Source: an uncultured Bacteroidales bacterium (GTDB lineage Bacteria > Bacteroidota > Bacteroidia > Bacteroidales > F082). From it: DNA of 64,000 nucleotides. This document shows positions 50,441 to 58,488 of this stretch, piece by piece. Under the pieces are notes generated by a model, which was not told where the DNA came from, made no database searches, and saw only the letters and a program-made list of their open reading frames with translations. The DNA is taken from the NCBI GenBank assembly GCA_905234645.1, contig CAJOIS010000014.1, positions 1 to 64,000 of the forward strand, in the 5' to 3' direction. The stretch's first letter is position 1. Each line of letters begins with the position of its first letter. The translations under genes and the position numbers were made by a program.

Positions 50441-52135
50441 TTACTTGTTTTTCCATTCAGAAGGCGTCATGCCGACGATGGCCTTGAAGGCGCGGAAGAA
50501 GGTCGTTTCGTTAGCAAATCCCGACTCCATCCACACCTCCGAGGCGCGAGTGTCGGGCTGGCCGAGCAACTGCTTGGCGTGCTCCACGCGATACATGTTG
50601 ACGAACTGCGAGAACGAACAATGGCGCAAGTTGTTGATGCAGGCCGACAAGGTGTTGCGGTTGCAGCCTGCCGCAGTCGCCACGTCGGACAGCTTCAGGC
50701 CGCTGTTCAAGTATAGGTGCTGCTCTTCCATCAACTGGCAGACATGCTGCAGCAGCTCTTCATCCGCTTCATTGGTTGTTGGCGTCGCGAGGTCGGCCAC
50801 CTCATCTGTTTCGTTGGCTTCGTCATGCTCGTCCACCCTATCATTTTTATGCTGTGTTGTTTTTTGCGCACGATATATAATAAGGTATACGAAAAAGAAA
50901 ACCACCACAAGAGCCACAATTATCCCAACCCACAGCCAGGGGAACGAAGCAGGGGCGGCCAGCAACGGCGCATCAGGATGGACGCGCAGCACCACCACAG
51001 ACTTGAGGGGATTGTAGTTGGAATCGCCGAGACCACCCACAAGGATGAGATTGCCGTCGGCGTTGACAACAGGCCAAGTGGGGCCTGTGGCAAGCATCGG
51101 ATCAGTATAATAGAGTGTCAATGGTGCCGGACGCTCCGTATAATCCACACACAGCACATAAACCCGTTTGCTTGGGCTGAAGCCTACCAGATAGCCCCGT
51201 CCGCGCTGTCTGTCCACTATGGGAAAATGATACAGGATGCTGTCGCCTTGGAACACCATCGGCACCGCACAAATGGTAGAAAACAGACTGAAGTCGGTAC
51301 CTTGAGTCTTGACGAATCCTATTTGACCTTCGGCGTTTTCCACGGGCAGCAGATAAGCATAGTCACCGGTAGCCTCATTGCCAATGAAACAACGCTCACT
51401 CATCTGGGGAATGTCGTAGGCCAGTGGACGCCATTCGTCAAGCAGCGGAGCATGGAAAGGCTCACCGTTCAGTTGGTCAACGATAATGCTGTCAGGACGA
51501 ATACCGCTGATATGCTTTGTATCCAAGCTGCTGAATATCATCACATTGTCCTTATCCGTACGAAGGATATAGGGACAAGAACGCTTGGCGGCGACCTCCT
51601 TGAGGCTACTAAAAGTCTTGTAGCCATCGAACAATTCCATACCGTCATCCTTAAACCAGTTGCCCACAATGACCACGCGACCGCTGTCGATTTCGGTGGC
51701 AGAAAAGTTACTACGTTTCATGTCCATGCAGCCGAAACCTTCGCAGGTGTGGGTGGCGGGGTCGTACCATTCGGCAGTGTAGGTTTGTCCGATGCCCAAC
51801 GGCTCATTGGCACCGCCGCAAACCAGCACTTTGCCCGATTTCATGGGTACTGCTATGCCATGGTCATGCGCATAGACCGTATGCACCGTATGCCAAGCAC
51901 CATCGCTGAAATACTCTGCCGTGGCCGTGGGCACGAAACCCGTGGTGTGGCCACCGATGACCGTCAGCTCACCGTTGGCGAAGAAAGTGCAGTGACCGTA
52001 ACGCGGGATGTTGAGCTCGGGTAGCTGCTCGGCCTCTATCCTCATCATCTTGCAGCCTACCGTATCTGGCTGTTGGGCTGTTGCCTCAAAGGACAGCATT
52101 GCCACAAACAAAACGCAGGTCAGGAACAGCTTCAT
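50441..52135 (-). CDS. Trans-envelope AraC-family regulator with periplasmic Kelch-like beta-propeller (copy B)
   Basis: A 564-aa homologue of the protein at 15528-17198 with the same order: signal peptide (LSFEATAQ), Kelch-like periplasmic region (GHCTFFANGELTVIGGHT, SGKVLVCGGANEPLGIGQ, IDSGRVVIVGNW, GNLILVGGLGDSN), one membrane helix (about 400-422, GIIVALVVVFFFVYLIIY), a charged linker and an AraC/XylS domain (LKLSDVATAAGCNRNTLSAC, MESGFANETTFFRAFK, GMTPSEW). The start ATG 52135 is set by the -7 box at 52161-52154; the frame is open further up but that part is promoter and repeat. It faces the rhamnosidase gene divergently and may regulate it as well as FISUMP B. Confidence 0.88.
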   Translation of the reverse strand: MKLFLTCVLFVAMLSFEATAQQPDTVGCKMMRIEAEQLPELNIPRYGHCTFFANGELTVIGGHTTGFVPTATAEYFSDGAWHTVHTVYAHDHGIAVPMKSGKVLVCGGANEPLGIGQTYTAEWYDPATHTCEGFGCMDMKRSNFSATEIDSGRVVIVGNWFKDDGMELFDGYKTFSSLKEVAAKRSCPYILRTDKDNVMIFSSLDTKHISGIRPDSIIVDQLNGEPFHAPLLDEWRPLAYDIPQMSERCFIGNEATGDYAYLLPVENAEGQIGFVKTQGTDFSLFSTICAVPMVFQGDSILYHFPIVDRQRGRGYLVGFSPSKRVYVLCVDYTERPAPLTLYYTDPMLATGPTWPVVNADGNLILVGGLGDSNYNPLKSVVVLRVHPDAPLLAAPASFPWLWVGIIVALVVVFFFVYLIIYRAQKTTQHKNDRVDEHDEANETDEVADLATPTTNEADEELLQHVCQLMEEQHLYLNSGLKLSDVATAAGCNRNTLSACINNLRHCSFSQFVNMYRVEHAKQLLGQPDTRASEVWMESGFANETTFFRAFKAIVGMTPSEWKNK

Positions 52136-52153
52136 TCGGTTTCCATTTTGCGG

Positions 52154-52208
52154 CAAAGTTATAAAAAAACCAGAAACCATAAAGGTACCGGAAAATTTAA
52201 TAGTTTTG
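52154..52208. promoter_or_regulatory. Divergent promoters of regulator B and the GH78 gene
   Basis: Minus strand TAACTTTG (52161-52154), 18 nt from the regulator ATG. Plus strand TAGTTTTG (52201-52208), which would leave a leader of about 100 nt holding the palindromes at 52230-52278 before the GH78 ATG. Confidence 0.65.
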
Positions 52209-52229
52209 CATAGTTGATACCTATGGTTC

Positions 52230-52278
52230 GGTCGGATTTGTAATCCGACCGCATTGAACCCGCGGATTTGCAATTCGC
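52230..52278. repeat. Double palindromic repeat in the GH78 leader
   Basis: GGTCGGATT-TGT-AATCCGACC (52230-52250) is a perfect 9-bp hairpin; GCGGATTTGCAATTCGC (52262-52278) is a second, shorter one with one mismatch. Such GGATTTGTAATCC doublets recur in Bacteroidota intergenic regions as I recall. Confidence 0.75.
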
Positions 52279-52311
52279 AATAATTAATAAACATTTGAAA
52301 AACATCCATTT

Positions 52312-55041
52312 ATGAAAAAACACTTCCTATCACTTATCATCCTTTTAACCATCTGTTTGTCCCTTGCTTCCTGCAACGATAAGTTAAATATTTGCATTAT
52401 TAACCCAAATGTGGAGCAACAGTTCCATTCACAAGCCTTGGCTACAGCGCAACCGCGCTTCAGTTGGCAATATGAAACAACTGAAAGCAATGTCGTGCAA
52501 CAAAACTACCACATCATTGTGGCCACAACCGCCGAAAACGCCCAAAAAGGCATCGGCGACCTATGGGATTCGGGCATGGTGCCTTCCAACCAGATGCTTT
52601 ACATCCCCTACGCGGGCAAGGAATTGAAAAGCCGCGACAAAGCCTATTGGAAAGTCATCGCAACCCTCAAAAACGACAAAGATGCTAAAGCCAAAGTGGA
52701 AAGCGAGGTCAAATCCTTTGAAATCAGTTTGTTGAACCAAGAGGATTGGCAAGCCAAATGGATTGGTCATGAGTTTGGGGATGATGTGCTGGAAGGTCAT
52801 ACTCGCTTGGCGGCACGTTATCTTCGCAAAGACTTTACCCTCAGTGACGAAGTCGGCGAAGCCAAGCTCTATGTCAGCGGTATGGGTGTGTATAGTGCAT
52901 ATCTCAACGGCACCGAAGTCGCCCCCGAAGAATTGTTGAAGCCTACGCTGTCCTGGTACTCAAAGCGTGTGTATTTCAACACTTACGATGTCACGGAGAT
53001 GCTCAATAACGGCGACAACGCCATCGGCATCATCCTTGAAGGCGGTCGTTATACCTCCATCCGTTACAATTCTGCCAACCCCAATTGGGACGACTCCAAT
53101 CATGTGTTCGGCTTTGGTACACCACGACTACTATTGCAGTTGGAAATTACCTATAAAAATGGCAAAAAAGAGACCATTATCAGCAATGAATCATGGAAAA
53201 TCACCAATCATGGCCCCATCCGCACCGCCAACGAATGGGACGGCGAGACCTACGATGAAAACTACGACCTTGGTGATTGGAACCAACCCAATTATGACGA
53301 CTCCGCTTGGCTCCAAGCTGAACTGGTAGAGGCTCCTGAAGGCCAACTCAGCGCCCAACCCAACCCCAACATCACCGTGATGGAGAAACTGAAACCCATC
53401 AGTATTTTCCAAAAAGGCGACAAATGGTATCTCGACATGGGTCAAAACATGGTCGGCTTCATTAATATGAATGTGCGCGGACAACAACCCGGCGATGTCA
53501 TTACCCTGCGCTTTGCTGAATTGTTGACCCCAGATAGCTTGCTATATACGGCCAACCTCCGTGGTGCAGAATGCACAGACCTTTACATTTGTAATGTACA
53601 AACGTTGCGCGCAACGTCTCTACCCATTTCCTGGCATCCAATGTTTGTGTACCACGGCTTCCGCTACGTAGAAATCTCCGGCCTGCGCGAAACACCCAAT
53701 CTGGACAATTTTGAGGGCTGGGTCATTTACGACGAGATGCCAGTAACTGGCTCGTTTGAGACTTCCAACGAGATCATTAACGCGGTGTACCACAACGCCT
53801 ATTGGGGCATCCGTGGCAATTACCGCAGCATGCCCACCGACTGTCCGCAGCGCGACGAGCGCATGGGCTGGACCGGCGACCGCACCACGGGCAACTTTGG
53901 CGAGTCGTACATCTTCGACAACCACCATCTTTACGCCAAATGGCTCACCGATGGCGACGATAGCCAATGGGACAACGGCTCGTTGGCCAATGTCATCCCG
54001 CCCTATTGGCGCGGCTACACCGACAACATGACCTGGCCAGGCGCCATGGTCACCGTGACGGAGATGCTTTATACCCGATTCGGTGATGTGGAACCCATCC
54101 GCCAACACTATGCGGCCTGGAAGAAATGGATGCTCCACATGAAGAATGACTACATGCGGGCTGGTCTCATGCCTCGCGACACCTACGGCGACTGGTGCAT
54201 GCCGCCCGAGTCGCTCGAACTCATCCACTCCAGCGACCCCAACCGCATCACAGATGCGACGGTGCTCTCCACACCATTTTATTGCTACCTCTGTGGCAAG
54301 ATGGCCAAGTTTGCCGAGATTTTGGGCTTCGATGAAGATGTGACCTTCTTCCAGCAGGAAATCACCACCTCCACCATCGCCTTCAACGACAAGTATTTCA
54401 ACCGCGTGACGGGCGTCTATGCCAACAACACCGTGACGGCCAACATCCTGCCCTTGTGGTTCGGCATGGTACCCAAAGGCTTGGAAGACAGAGTTCTAGA
54501 GAGCATCATCAACAAGACCATGAACGAATGTGGCGGTCATGTCTCGACGGGCGTGGTCGGCATCCAGCAACTGATGCGCTGCCTGACGGAATACGGTCGC
54601 GGCGACCTTGCCCTCAAGATTGCCTCCAACGACACCTACCCGAGCTGGGGCTACATGTACCGCAACGGTGCCACCACCATCTGGGAACTCTGGAACGGCA
54701 ACACCGCCGACCCCGCCATGAACTCGGGCAACCACGTCATGCTCCTCGGCGACCTCATCATCTGGGAATACGAATACCTCGGTGGCATCCGCGCCTTGGA
54801 GCCGGGCTACAGCAAAATCCAACTCAAGCCCTATCCCATCGAGGAATTGGACTTCGTGAACTGCGCCTACAACTCCGTCTCTGGCCGCATCGAAAGCAAC
54901 TGGAAGCGCGAAGGGAATCACTTTGAATGGGAAATCGTCATCCCTGCCAACACCACGGCCGAAGTCTGTCTGCCCACCGAAAACGGCTACGAGATAAAGA
55001 CTTATGGCAGTGGAAGATACCACTTATCGTCAGTGTTCTGA
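52312..55041 (+). CDS. GH78 alpha-L-rhamnosidase, lipoprotein
   Basis: A 909-aa lipoprotein (LSLASC, Cys21). Order: N-terminal beta domains (FSWQYETTE; LAARYLRKDFTLSDEVGEAK; YVSGMGVYSAYLNGTEVAPE), then the (alpha/alpha)6 catalytic barrel with DCPQRDERMGWTGDRTTG, DWCMPPESLEL and ATTIWELWNGNTADPAMNSG, and a C-terminal beta domain. It releases terminal alpha-L-rhamnose from plant or microbial glycans. Residues about 428-438 (NVQTLRATSLP) are translated from a palindromic repeat in a loop where relatives have a short turn. Frame and length are otherwise normal, so the enzyme is probably active. Confidence 0.94.
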   Translation: MKKHFLSLIILLTICLSLASCNDKLNICIINPNVEQQFHSQALATAQPRFSWQYETTESNVVQQNYHIIVATTAENAQKGIGDLWDSGMVPSNQMLYIPYAGKELKSRDKAYWKVIATLKNDKDAKAKVESEVKSFEISLLNQEDWQAKWIGHEFGDDVLEGHTRLAARYLRKDFTLSDEVGEAKLYVSGMGVYSAYLNGTEVAPEELLKPTLSWYSKRVYFNTYDVTEMLNNGDNAIGIILEGGRYTSIRYNSANPNWDDSNHVFGFGTPRLLLQLEITYKNGKKETIISNESWKITNHGPIRTANEWDGETYDENYDLGDWNQPNYDDSAWLQAELVEAPEGQLSAQPNPNITVMEKLKPISIFQKGDKWYLDMGQNMVGFINMNVRGQQPGDVITLRFAELLTPDSLLYTANLRGAECTDLYICNVQTLRATSLPISWHPMFVYHGFRYVEISGLRETPNLDNFEGWVIYDEMPVTGSFETSNEIINAVYHNAYWGIRGNYRSMPTDCPQRDERMGWTGDRTTGNFGESYIFDNHHLYAKWLTDGDDSQWDNGSLANVIPPYWRGYTDNMTWPGAMVTVTEMLYTRFGDVEPIRQHYAAWKKWMLHMKNDYMRAGLMPRDTYGDWCMPPESLELIHSSDPNRITDATVLSTPFYCYLCGKMAKFAEILGFDEDVTFFQQEITTSTIAFNDKYFNRVTGVYANNTVTANILPLWFGMVPKGLEDRVLESIINKTMNECGGHVSTGVVGIQQLMRCLTEYGRGDLALKIASNDTYPSWGYMYRNGATTIWELWNGNTADPAMNSGNHVMLLGDLIIWEYEYLGGIRALEPGYSKIQLKPYPIEELDFVNCAYNSVSGRIESNWKREGNHFEWEIVIPANTTAEVCLPTENGYEIKTYGSGRYHLSSVF
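53595..53624. repeat. Palindromic repeat inserted in frame in the GH78 gene
   Basis: ACGTTGC and GCAACGT form the perfect core, with an outer TGTA.../...TACC arm; three left-arm bases have diverged (CAA where GAG is expected). It belongs to the same family as 603-632 (shared ACGTCTCTAC half). Confidence 0.7.
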
Positions 55042-55086
55042 TTGCTTTTCATAGTAAAAATAGTTAAATTATTTCAATAATATTCC

Positions 55087-55094
55087 TACTTTTG
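55087..55094 (+). promoter_or_regulatory. -7 promoter box of repeat-protein gene 1
   Basis: TACTTTTG, 31 nt before the ATG at 55126. Confidence 0.65.
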
Positions 55095-55125
55095 CCTCGA
55101 ATAATCACTCATAAAACTAAACGAT

Positions 55126-55536
55126 ATGAAAGTATTCCGTATTTTGTTTTTGGCCCTGGCCCTTATGATGGTCTCGGGTGCAACAGCTCAAACCGTCTAC
55201 AGTAGCAATGGTTCGAGTTGTGGTCAAATTGAAAGTAACGGCACTGTCCGCAACGGCTCCGGCTCCAGCATCGGCAAGATCGACAGCGACGGCACTGTCC
55301 GTAATGGCTCTGGCTCCAGCATCGGTAAGATCGACAGAGACGGCACCATCCGCAACAGCAGCGGCTCCAGCATCGGCAAGATCGACAGCGACGGCACCGT
55401 CCGCAACAGCAGCGGTTCCAGCATCGGTAAGATTGAAAGCGACGGCACTGTCCGCAATGGCTCCGGCTCCAGCATTGGAAGAGCCTCGGGAATCCCACGT
55501 GAATGGGCTGCCGCCTATTTCTTCTTCTTCTTTTAG
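55126..55536 (+). CDS. Small secreted protein of five 17-residue repeats (copy 1)
   Basis: A 136-aa exported protein. Signal peptide 1-21 (MMVSGATAQ), then five complete units of 17 residues, consensus VRNGSGSSIGKIDSDGT, a sixth partial one, and the tail RASGIPREWAAAYFFFFF. At DNA level this is a 51-nt tandem array. The repeats suggest a closed five-fold beta structure; I recall a Bacteroides family described as a 5-fold beta-flower with similar units but could not check. A sister gene lies at 56840-57256. Function unknown; extracytoplasmic. Confidence 0.8.
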   Translation: MKVFRILFLALALMMVSGATAQTVYSSNGSSCGQIESNGTVRNGSGSSIGKIDSDGTVRNGSGSSIGKIDRDGTIRNSSGSSIGKIDSDGTVRNSSGSSIGKIESDGTVRNGSGSSIGRASGIPREWAAAYFFFFF

Positions 55537-55560
55537 TCCACTAGGACTATAATAACGCAT

Positions 55561-55597
55561 CGCGCCCGCCGTAACACTACGACGGGCGCTTTTATTT
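55561..55597 (+). terminator. Terminator after repeat-protein gene 1
   Basis: GCGCCCGCCGT and ACGACGGGCGC form an 11-bp stem with one mismatch, followed by TTTTATTT. A weaker version of it (AACGCCCG…GAGCGTTGTTT, about 57273-57304) follows copy 2, so the duplication seems to include the terminator. Confidence 0.7.
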
Positions 55598-55614
55598 CCA
55601 CCACAGAAAAGTTC

Positions 55615-56058
55615 TTATTGCTCAGCGGCAGACGCAGCTTCTTGTGCGCCAAACCAAGCATCCAAGGTCTCTTCAACCTTTTGGTTGATTTCGGGCGTAA
55701 TCTTGTGCTGCACCTTCTTAACGACATAAAGCAAGGCGAGGCCTTCGTCAAGCATGCCGAGAATCTTATGTGCCTTGAAGGAAATCAAGCTGAAGGGCAT
55801 GATGGTATATAGGATGGCACCCACGATGAGTGCTTTCTCCAAGGTGGTTGTCTCACCCATGGTCAGCACATAATAGAGTTGTAGCAAAGGCTTAGTGGCC
55901 ACCCGGCCTGCCTTTTTGGCATAAGTGCCGATTTTCCCGAAGATATCGGACGATTTGGCCTTCCAGTCAACGCCTTTCAGTTTCTCCAACAATTTGTCGA
56001 TGTCCTTTCCTCCGATGACATACGCCAAAATGGTGATGCAGATAATGGTGATAATCAT
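55615..56058 (-). CDS. DUF1232 (YkvA-like) membrane protein
   Basis: A 147-aa protein with an N-terminal membrane helix (IITIICITILAYVIGG) and the DUF1232 core (KALIVGAILYTIMPFSLISF, ILGMLDEGLALLYVVKKV), in which MPFSLI replaces the usual PxDLIPD motif. Small integral membrane protein of unknown function. It lies between the two repeat-protein genes and upstream of ruvC on the same strand in reverse order (ruvC is 5' of it). Confidence 0.8.
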   Translation of the reverse strand: MIITIICITILAYVIGGKDIDKLLEKLKGVDWKAKSSDIFGKIGTYAKKAGRVATKPLLQLYYVLTMGETTTLEKALIVGAILYTIMPFSLISFKAHKILGMLDEGLALLYVVKKVQHKITPEINQKVEETLDAWFGAQEAASAAEQ

Positions 56059-56132
56059 TTATTTATGTTTTTTATTGATTGTAAATTCTATTTGTTTTAC
56101 AAGTAAAAACACTGCAAAAATTGTTCCATTTT

Positions 56133-56717
56133 TCAAGACTTCACCCGCCCTGGATTCTCGGCAATGAACTTGCTCCAGTCGGGCTTGCGATGCGCTTTTG
56201 CCTTTTCGGTGGTGTGCTTGGTATAGTTCACATCCTTACCCTTTGAGATGGAGTGGCACACTGCTGCACCCACGGCATCGGTGGCATCGAAAAACTCAGG
56301 GTTCTCATCGGTCTTAAGAATGAAATGCACCATCTTGGCCACCTGTTCCTTCGAGGCGTTGCCATTGCCCGTGATGTTCTGCTTGATGGTCTTGGGCGAG
56401 TACTCGAAGATGGGGATGTCGCGGTAAAGCGCAGCAGCCATAGCCACCCCTTGGGCGCGACCCAGCTTCAGCATTGACTGAACGTTCTTACCAAAAAACG
56501 GTGCTTCAATGGCCAGTTCGTCGGGATGGTATTCATTGATGATCTCCAGCACCCGTTCAAAGATTTTCTTCAGCTTGAGTGCCTGATTTTCCAGTTTCTT
56601 CAGATTGATCACACCCATCGTTAAGAGCTCCAGATTCTTGCCCTGCTCCCGAATGACGCCATAGCCCATCACCATGGTGCCGGGGTCGATGCCCAATATG
56701 ACTTTTTCTTGATCCAT
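56133..56717 (-). CDS. ruvC: Crossover junction endodeoxyribonuclease RuvC
   Basis: Resolves Holliday junctions with RuvAB. The 194 aa contain the RNase H-like acidic tetrad: ILGIDPGTMVMGYGVI (Asp), LAIEAPFFGKNVQSMLKLG (Glu) and the DATDAVGAAVCHS pair near the end. The C-terminal ~35 residues (HTTEKAKAHRKPDWSKFIAE) extend past the usual core. The start ATG 56717 follows a -7 box TACTTTTG (56738-56731); longer upstream frames cross the promoter. Confidence 0.94.
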   Translation of the reverse strand: MDQEKVILGIDPGTMVMGYGVIREQGKNLELLTMGVINLKKLENQALKLKKIFERVLEIINEYHPDELAIEAPFFGKNVQSMLKLGRAQGVAMAAALYRDIPIFEYSPKTIKQNITGNGNASKEQVAKMVHFILKTDENPEFFDATDAVGAAVCHSISKGKDVNYTKHTTEKAKAHRKPDWSKFIAENPGRVKS

Positions 56718-56730
56718 TCTTGTGTTTTTG

Positions 56731-56738
56731 CAAAAGTA
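56731..56738 (-). promoter_or_regulatory. -7 promoter box of ruvC
   Basis: TACTTTTG on the minus strand, 13 nt before the chosen ATG. Confidence 0.65.
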
Positions 56739-56839
56739 CTCATTTTTTCTTTCCATCGTCTTTCTTTTTCTCCTCTTCTTGCGTTGTTTGGAATAATTTT
56801 TGAGGTTTTTTAATTTGTTAAACATTTAAAAATGATACA

Positions 56840-57256
56840 ATGAAAACTCTACGAATTCTTCTTATGGCGATAGTCCTCATGATGGCTTCAGGCGCGATGG
56901 CGCAGACCGTTCGCAACAGCAGCGGCGCCAGTTGTGGTACGATTGAAAGCAATGGTACCGTACGTAATTCCAGCGGAGCTAGTGTCGGCCGATTCGACAG
57001 CGACGGCACCATCCGCAACAGCTCCGGCGCCAGCATCGGCAAGATCGATAGGGACGGCACTATCCGCAACAGTTCCGGAGCGAGCATCGGTAAGTTCTAC
57101 GATGATGGCACGGTGCGCAACGGCTCTGGAGCGAGCATCGGCAAGGTGGAGAGCGACGGCACCGTGCGCAACAGCTCCGGTTCCAGCATCGGTAGAGCCC
57201 AAGGCATTCCCCGCGAATGGGTTGCCGCCTATTTCTTCTTCTTCCCTTTTTACTAG
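56840..57256 (+). CDS. Small secreted protein of five 17-residue repeats (copy 2)
   Basis: A 138-aa homologue of the protein at 55126-55536: signal peptide (MMASGAMAQ), five units of consensus VRNSSGASIGKIDSDGT plus a partial sixth, and the tail RAQGIPREWVAAYFFFFPFY. The fourth unit is the most diverged (GKFYDDGT). The IPREW-x-AAYFFFF end is conserved with copy 1, so the tail is probably functional (for example membrane association or folding). No clean -7 box was found; TAATTTTTG at about 56796 has one base too many. Confidence 0.8.
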   Translation: MKTLRILLMAIVLMMASGAMAQTVRNSSGASCGTIESNGTVRNSSGASVGRFDSDGTIRNSSGASIGKIDRDGTIRNSSGASIGKFYDDGTVRNGSGASIGKVESDGTVRNSSGSSIGRAQGIPREWVAAYFFFFPFY

Positions 57257-57306
57257 TTTAAGACAACAAATCAAAACGCCCGCAACAAATGTGACGAGCG
57301 TTGTTT

Positions 57307-57666
57307 ATGATCGAAGAAACTATGATACACGTTGAAGGAATTAAAGACGAAATGATTGCCAACAATCTCACTCCGTTTAGGTTTACCCACCCTGGAGAGA
57401 TTATCAAGGACGAACTGGAAGACCGTGGCATTTCGCAGCGCGAGTTTGCCCAAAATATCGGCATGTCTTATTCCGTACTCAACGAACTGCTCAATGCCCA
57501 TCGTCCTCTTACGACCAACACGGCTTTGCTCTTTGAGGCTGCCCTTGGCTTACCCGCCGATGTGCTTATGCGCATTCAAACCAAATACAATCTTCAGACC
57601 GCTCGTAAAGACAAAAATGTCATTCGTTGGATGGCGAAGATTCGAAATGCGGCGGCGGCGCTGTAA
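57307..57666 (+). CDS. HigA-like antitoxin/XRE-family regulator, no partner toxin
   Basis: A 119-aa cytosolic protein with a helix-turn-helix (GISQREFAQNIGMSYSVLNE) preceded by FRFTHPGEIIKDELEDRG, the HigA/VapI antidote signature. Antitoxins of this type normally follow a ~100-aa HigB/RelE toxin; the 50 nt upstream contain only a terminator-like hairpin and the next gene is unrelated, so it is an orphan. It may act simply as a transcription factor. ATG 57307 was chosen; 57322 is possible. Confidence 0.82.
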   Translation: MIEETMIHVEGIKDEMIANNLTPFRFTHPGEIIKDELEDRGISQREFAQNIGMSYSVLNELLNAHRPLTTNTALLFEAALGLPADVLMRIQTKYNLQTARKDKNVIRWMAKIRNAAAAL

Positions 57667-57687
57667 TAGCCAATAATACTTTGCCTT

Positions 57688-58425
57688 ATGAAAAAGATAT
57701 ATTTTACTTTGATTTTAGTTTTTAGCATTGGTTTTGCAATCAAAGCGCAAGAACAAGAAGATATGATTGTCCTTCGCAATGACTATGACAGTTGTGACAT
57801 CCTACGGCCTGATGTGATGCCCAAGGATTTCCAATTGGACTATGTATCGCTTTTTTATTACACTCACATCAGTCCAGTTTTAGATTATCCTGAAGAAGCA
57901 AAAAAGAACCATATTCAAGGGAATGTGCTCCTCACTTTCCGTATTACAAAAGATTGTAGATTAACTGATTATAAAATTTTCAAAGGATTGGGTTATGGGT
58001 TGGATGAAAAAGTTCTCGAATATGCCCATTTGATTAGTAATCCATCCGAGGCAGCAGAGTATCAAGGAGAAAAGGTGGATATATTGTATATGATGAAAGT
58101 CTCTTGTACTTATGAACCAGCTTGGCCCATCACAATAGCACAAAATTTCAGTCTTGAAAAGTTGCTCGAAGAAGAGGCTGTTTTAATCGGAGACCATACA
58201 AACCCAATCGACTTTGAATGCAAGACACCTTATGTGCGTTTCAAGGTGAAGAGCCGAAACGGCAAAATCGCCAAAGTGAAATTGGAAAAAAGTTCTGGAT
58301 TTAAGTCTCTTGATGATGAAGCGGTTATGGCTCTTTGGAATTTGGAGTATTGGAGAGGTGGTCGTATGGAAAAGGACGCTGAATACATAGTCCCTGTTCG
58401 GTTTGATGCAAATCTAGAAGAATAA
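57688..58425 (+). CDS. Exported protein with two TonB C-terminal-like domains
   Basis: A 245-aa exported protein. Signal peptide 1-20 (GFAIKAQ). Two TonB_C-like units: about 65-145 (YPEEAKKNHIQGNVLLTFRI, GLGYGLDEKVLEYAH) and about 165-240 (YVRFKVKSRNGKIAKVKLEK, GFKSLDDEAVMALWNLEYW). Without a retained N-terminal anchor or proline-rich spacer it cannot serve as a classical TonB unless the signal is uncleaved. It could interact with receptors in the periplasm. Follows the HigA-like gene by 21 nt; codon use is more A/T-rich than its neighbours. Confidence 0.75.
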   Translation: MKKIYFTLILVFSIGFAIKAQEQEDMIVLRNDYDSCDILRPDVMPKDFQLDYVSLFYYTHISPVLDYPEEAKKNHIQGNVLLTFRITKDCRLTDYKIFKGLGYGLDEKVLEYAHLISNPSEAAEYQGEKVDILYMMKVSCTYEPAWPITIAQNFSLEKLLEEEAVLIGDHTNPIDFECKTPYVRFKVKSRNGKIAKVKLEKSSGFKSLDDEAVMALWNLEYWRGGRMEKDAEYIVPVRFDANLEE

Positions 58426-58488
58426 TAGTTCGTAAAGAGAAGGATGCTTTTGTTATTAGGCAAGATTTTCCTTGTACTGAAAACTGTT

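Noticed and set aside
52136-52309. 58-codon N-terminal extension of regulator copy B
   Set aside because: It contains the -7 promoter box and part of the palindromic repeat, and the signal peptide starts at ATG 52135.
55200-55480. Tandem 51-nt repeats considered as a CRISPR array or satellite
   Set aside because: There are no unique spacers; the units encode a regular 17-residue protein repeat in a single frame with signal peptide and stop.
57257-57306. HigB/RelE toxin upstream of the HigA-like gene
   Set aside because: Only 50 nt are available and they hold a terminator-like hairpin; nothing on either strand resembles a toxin.
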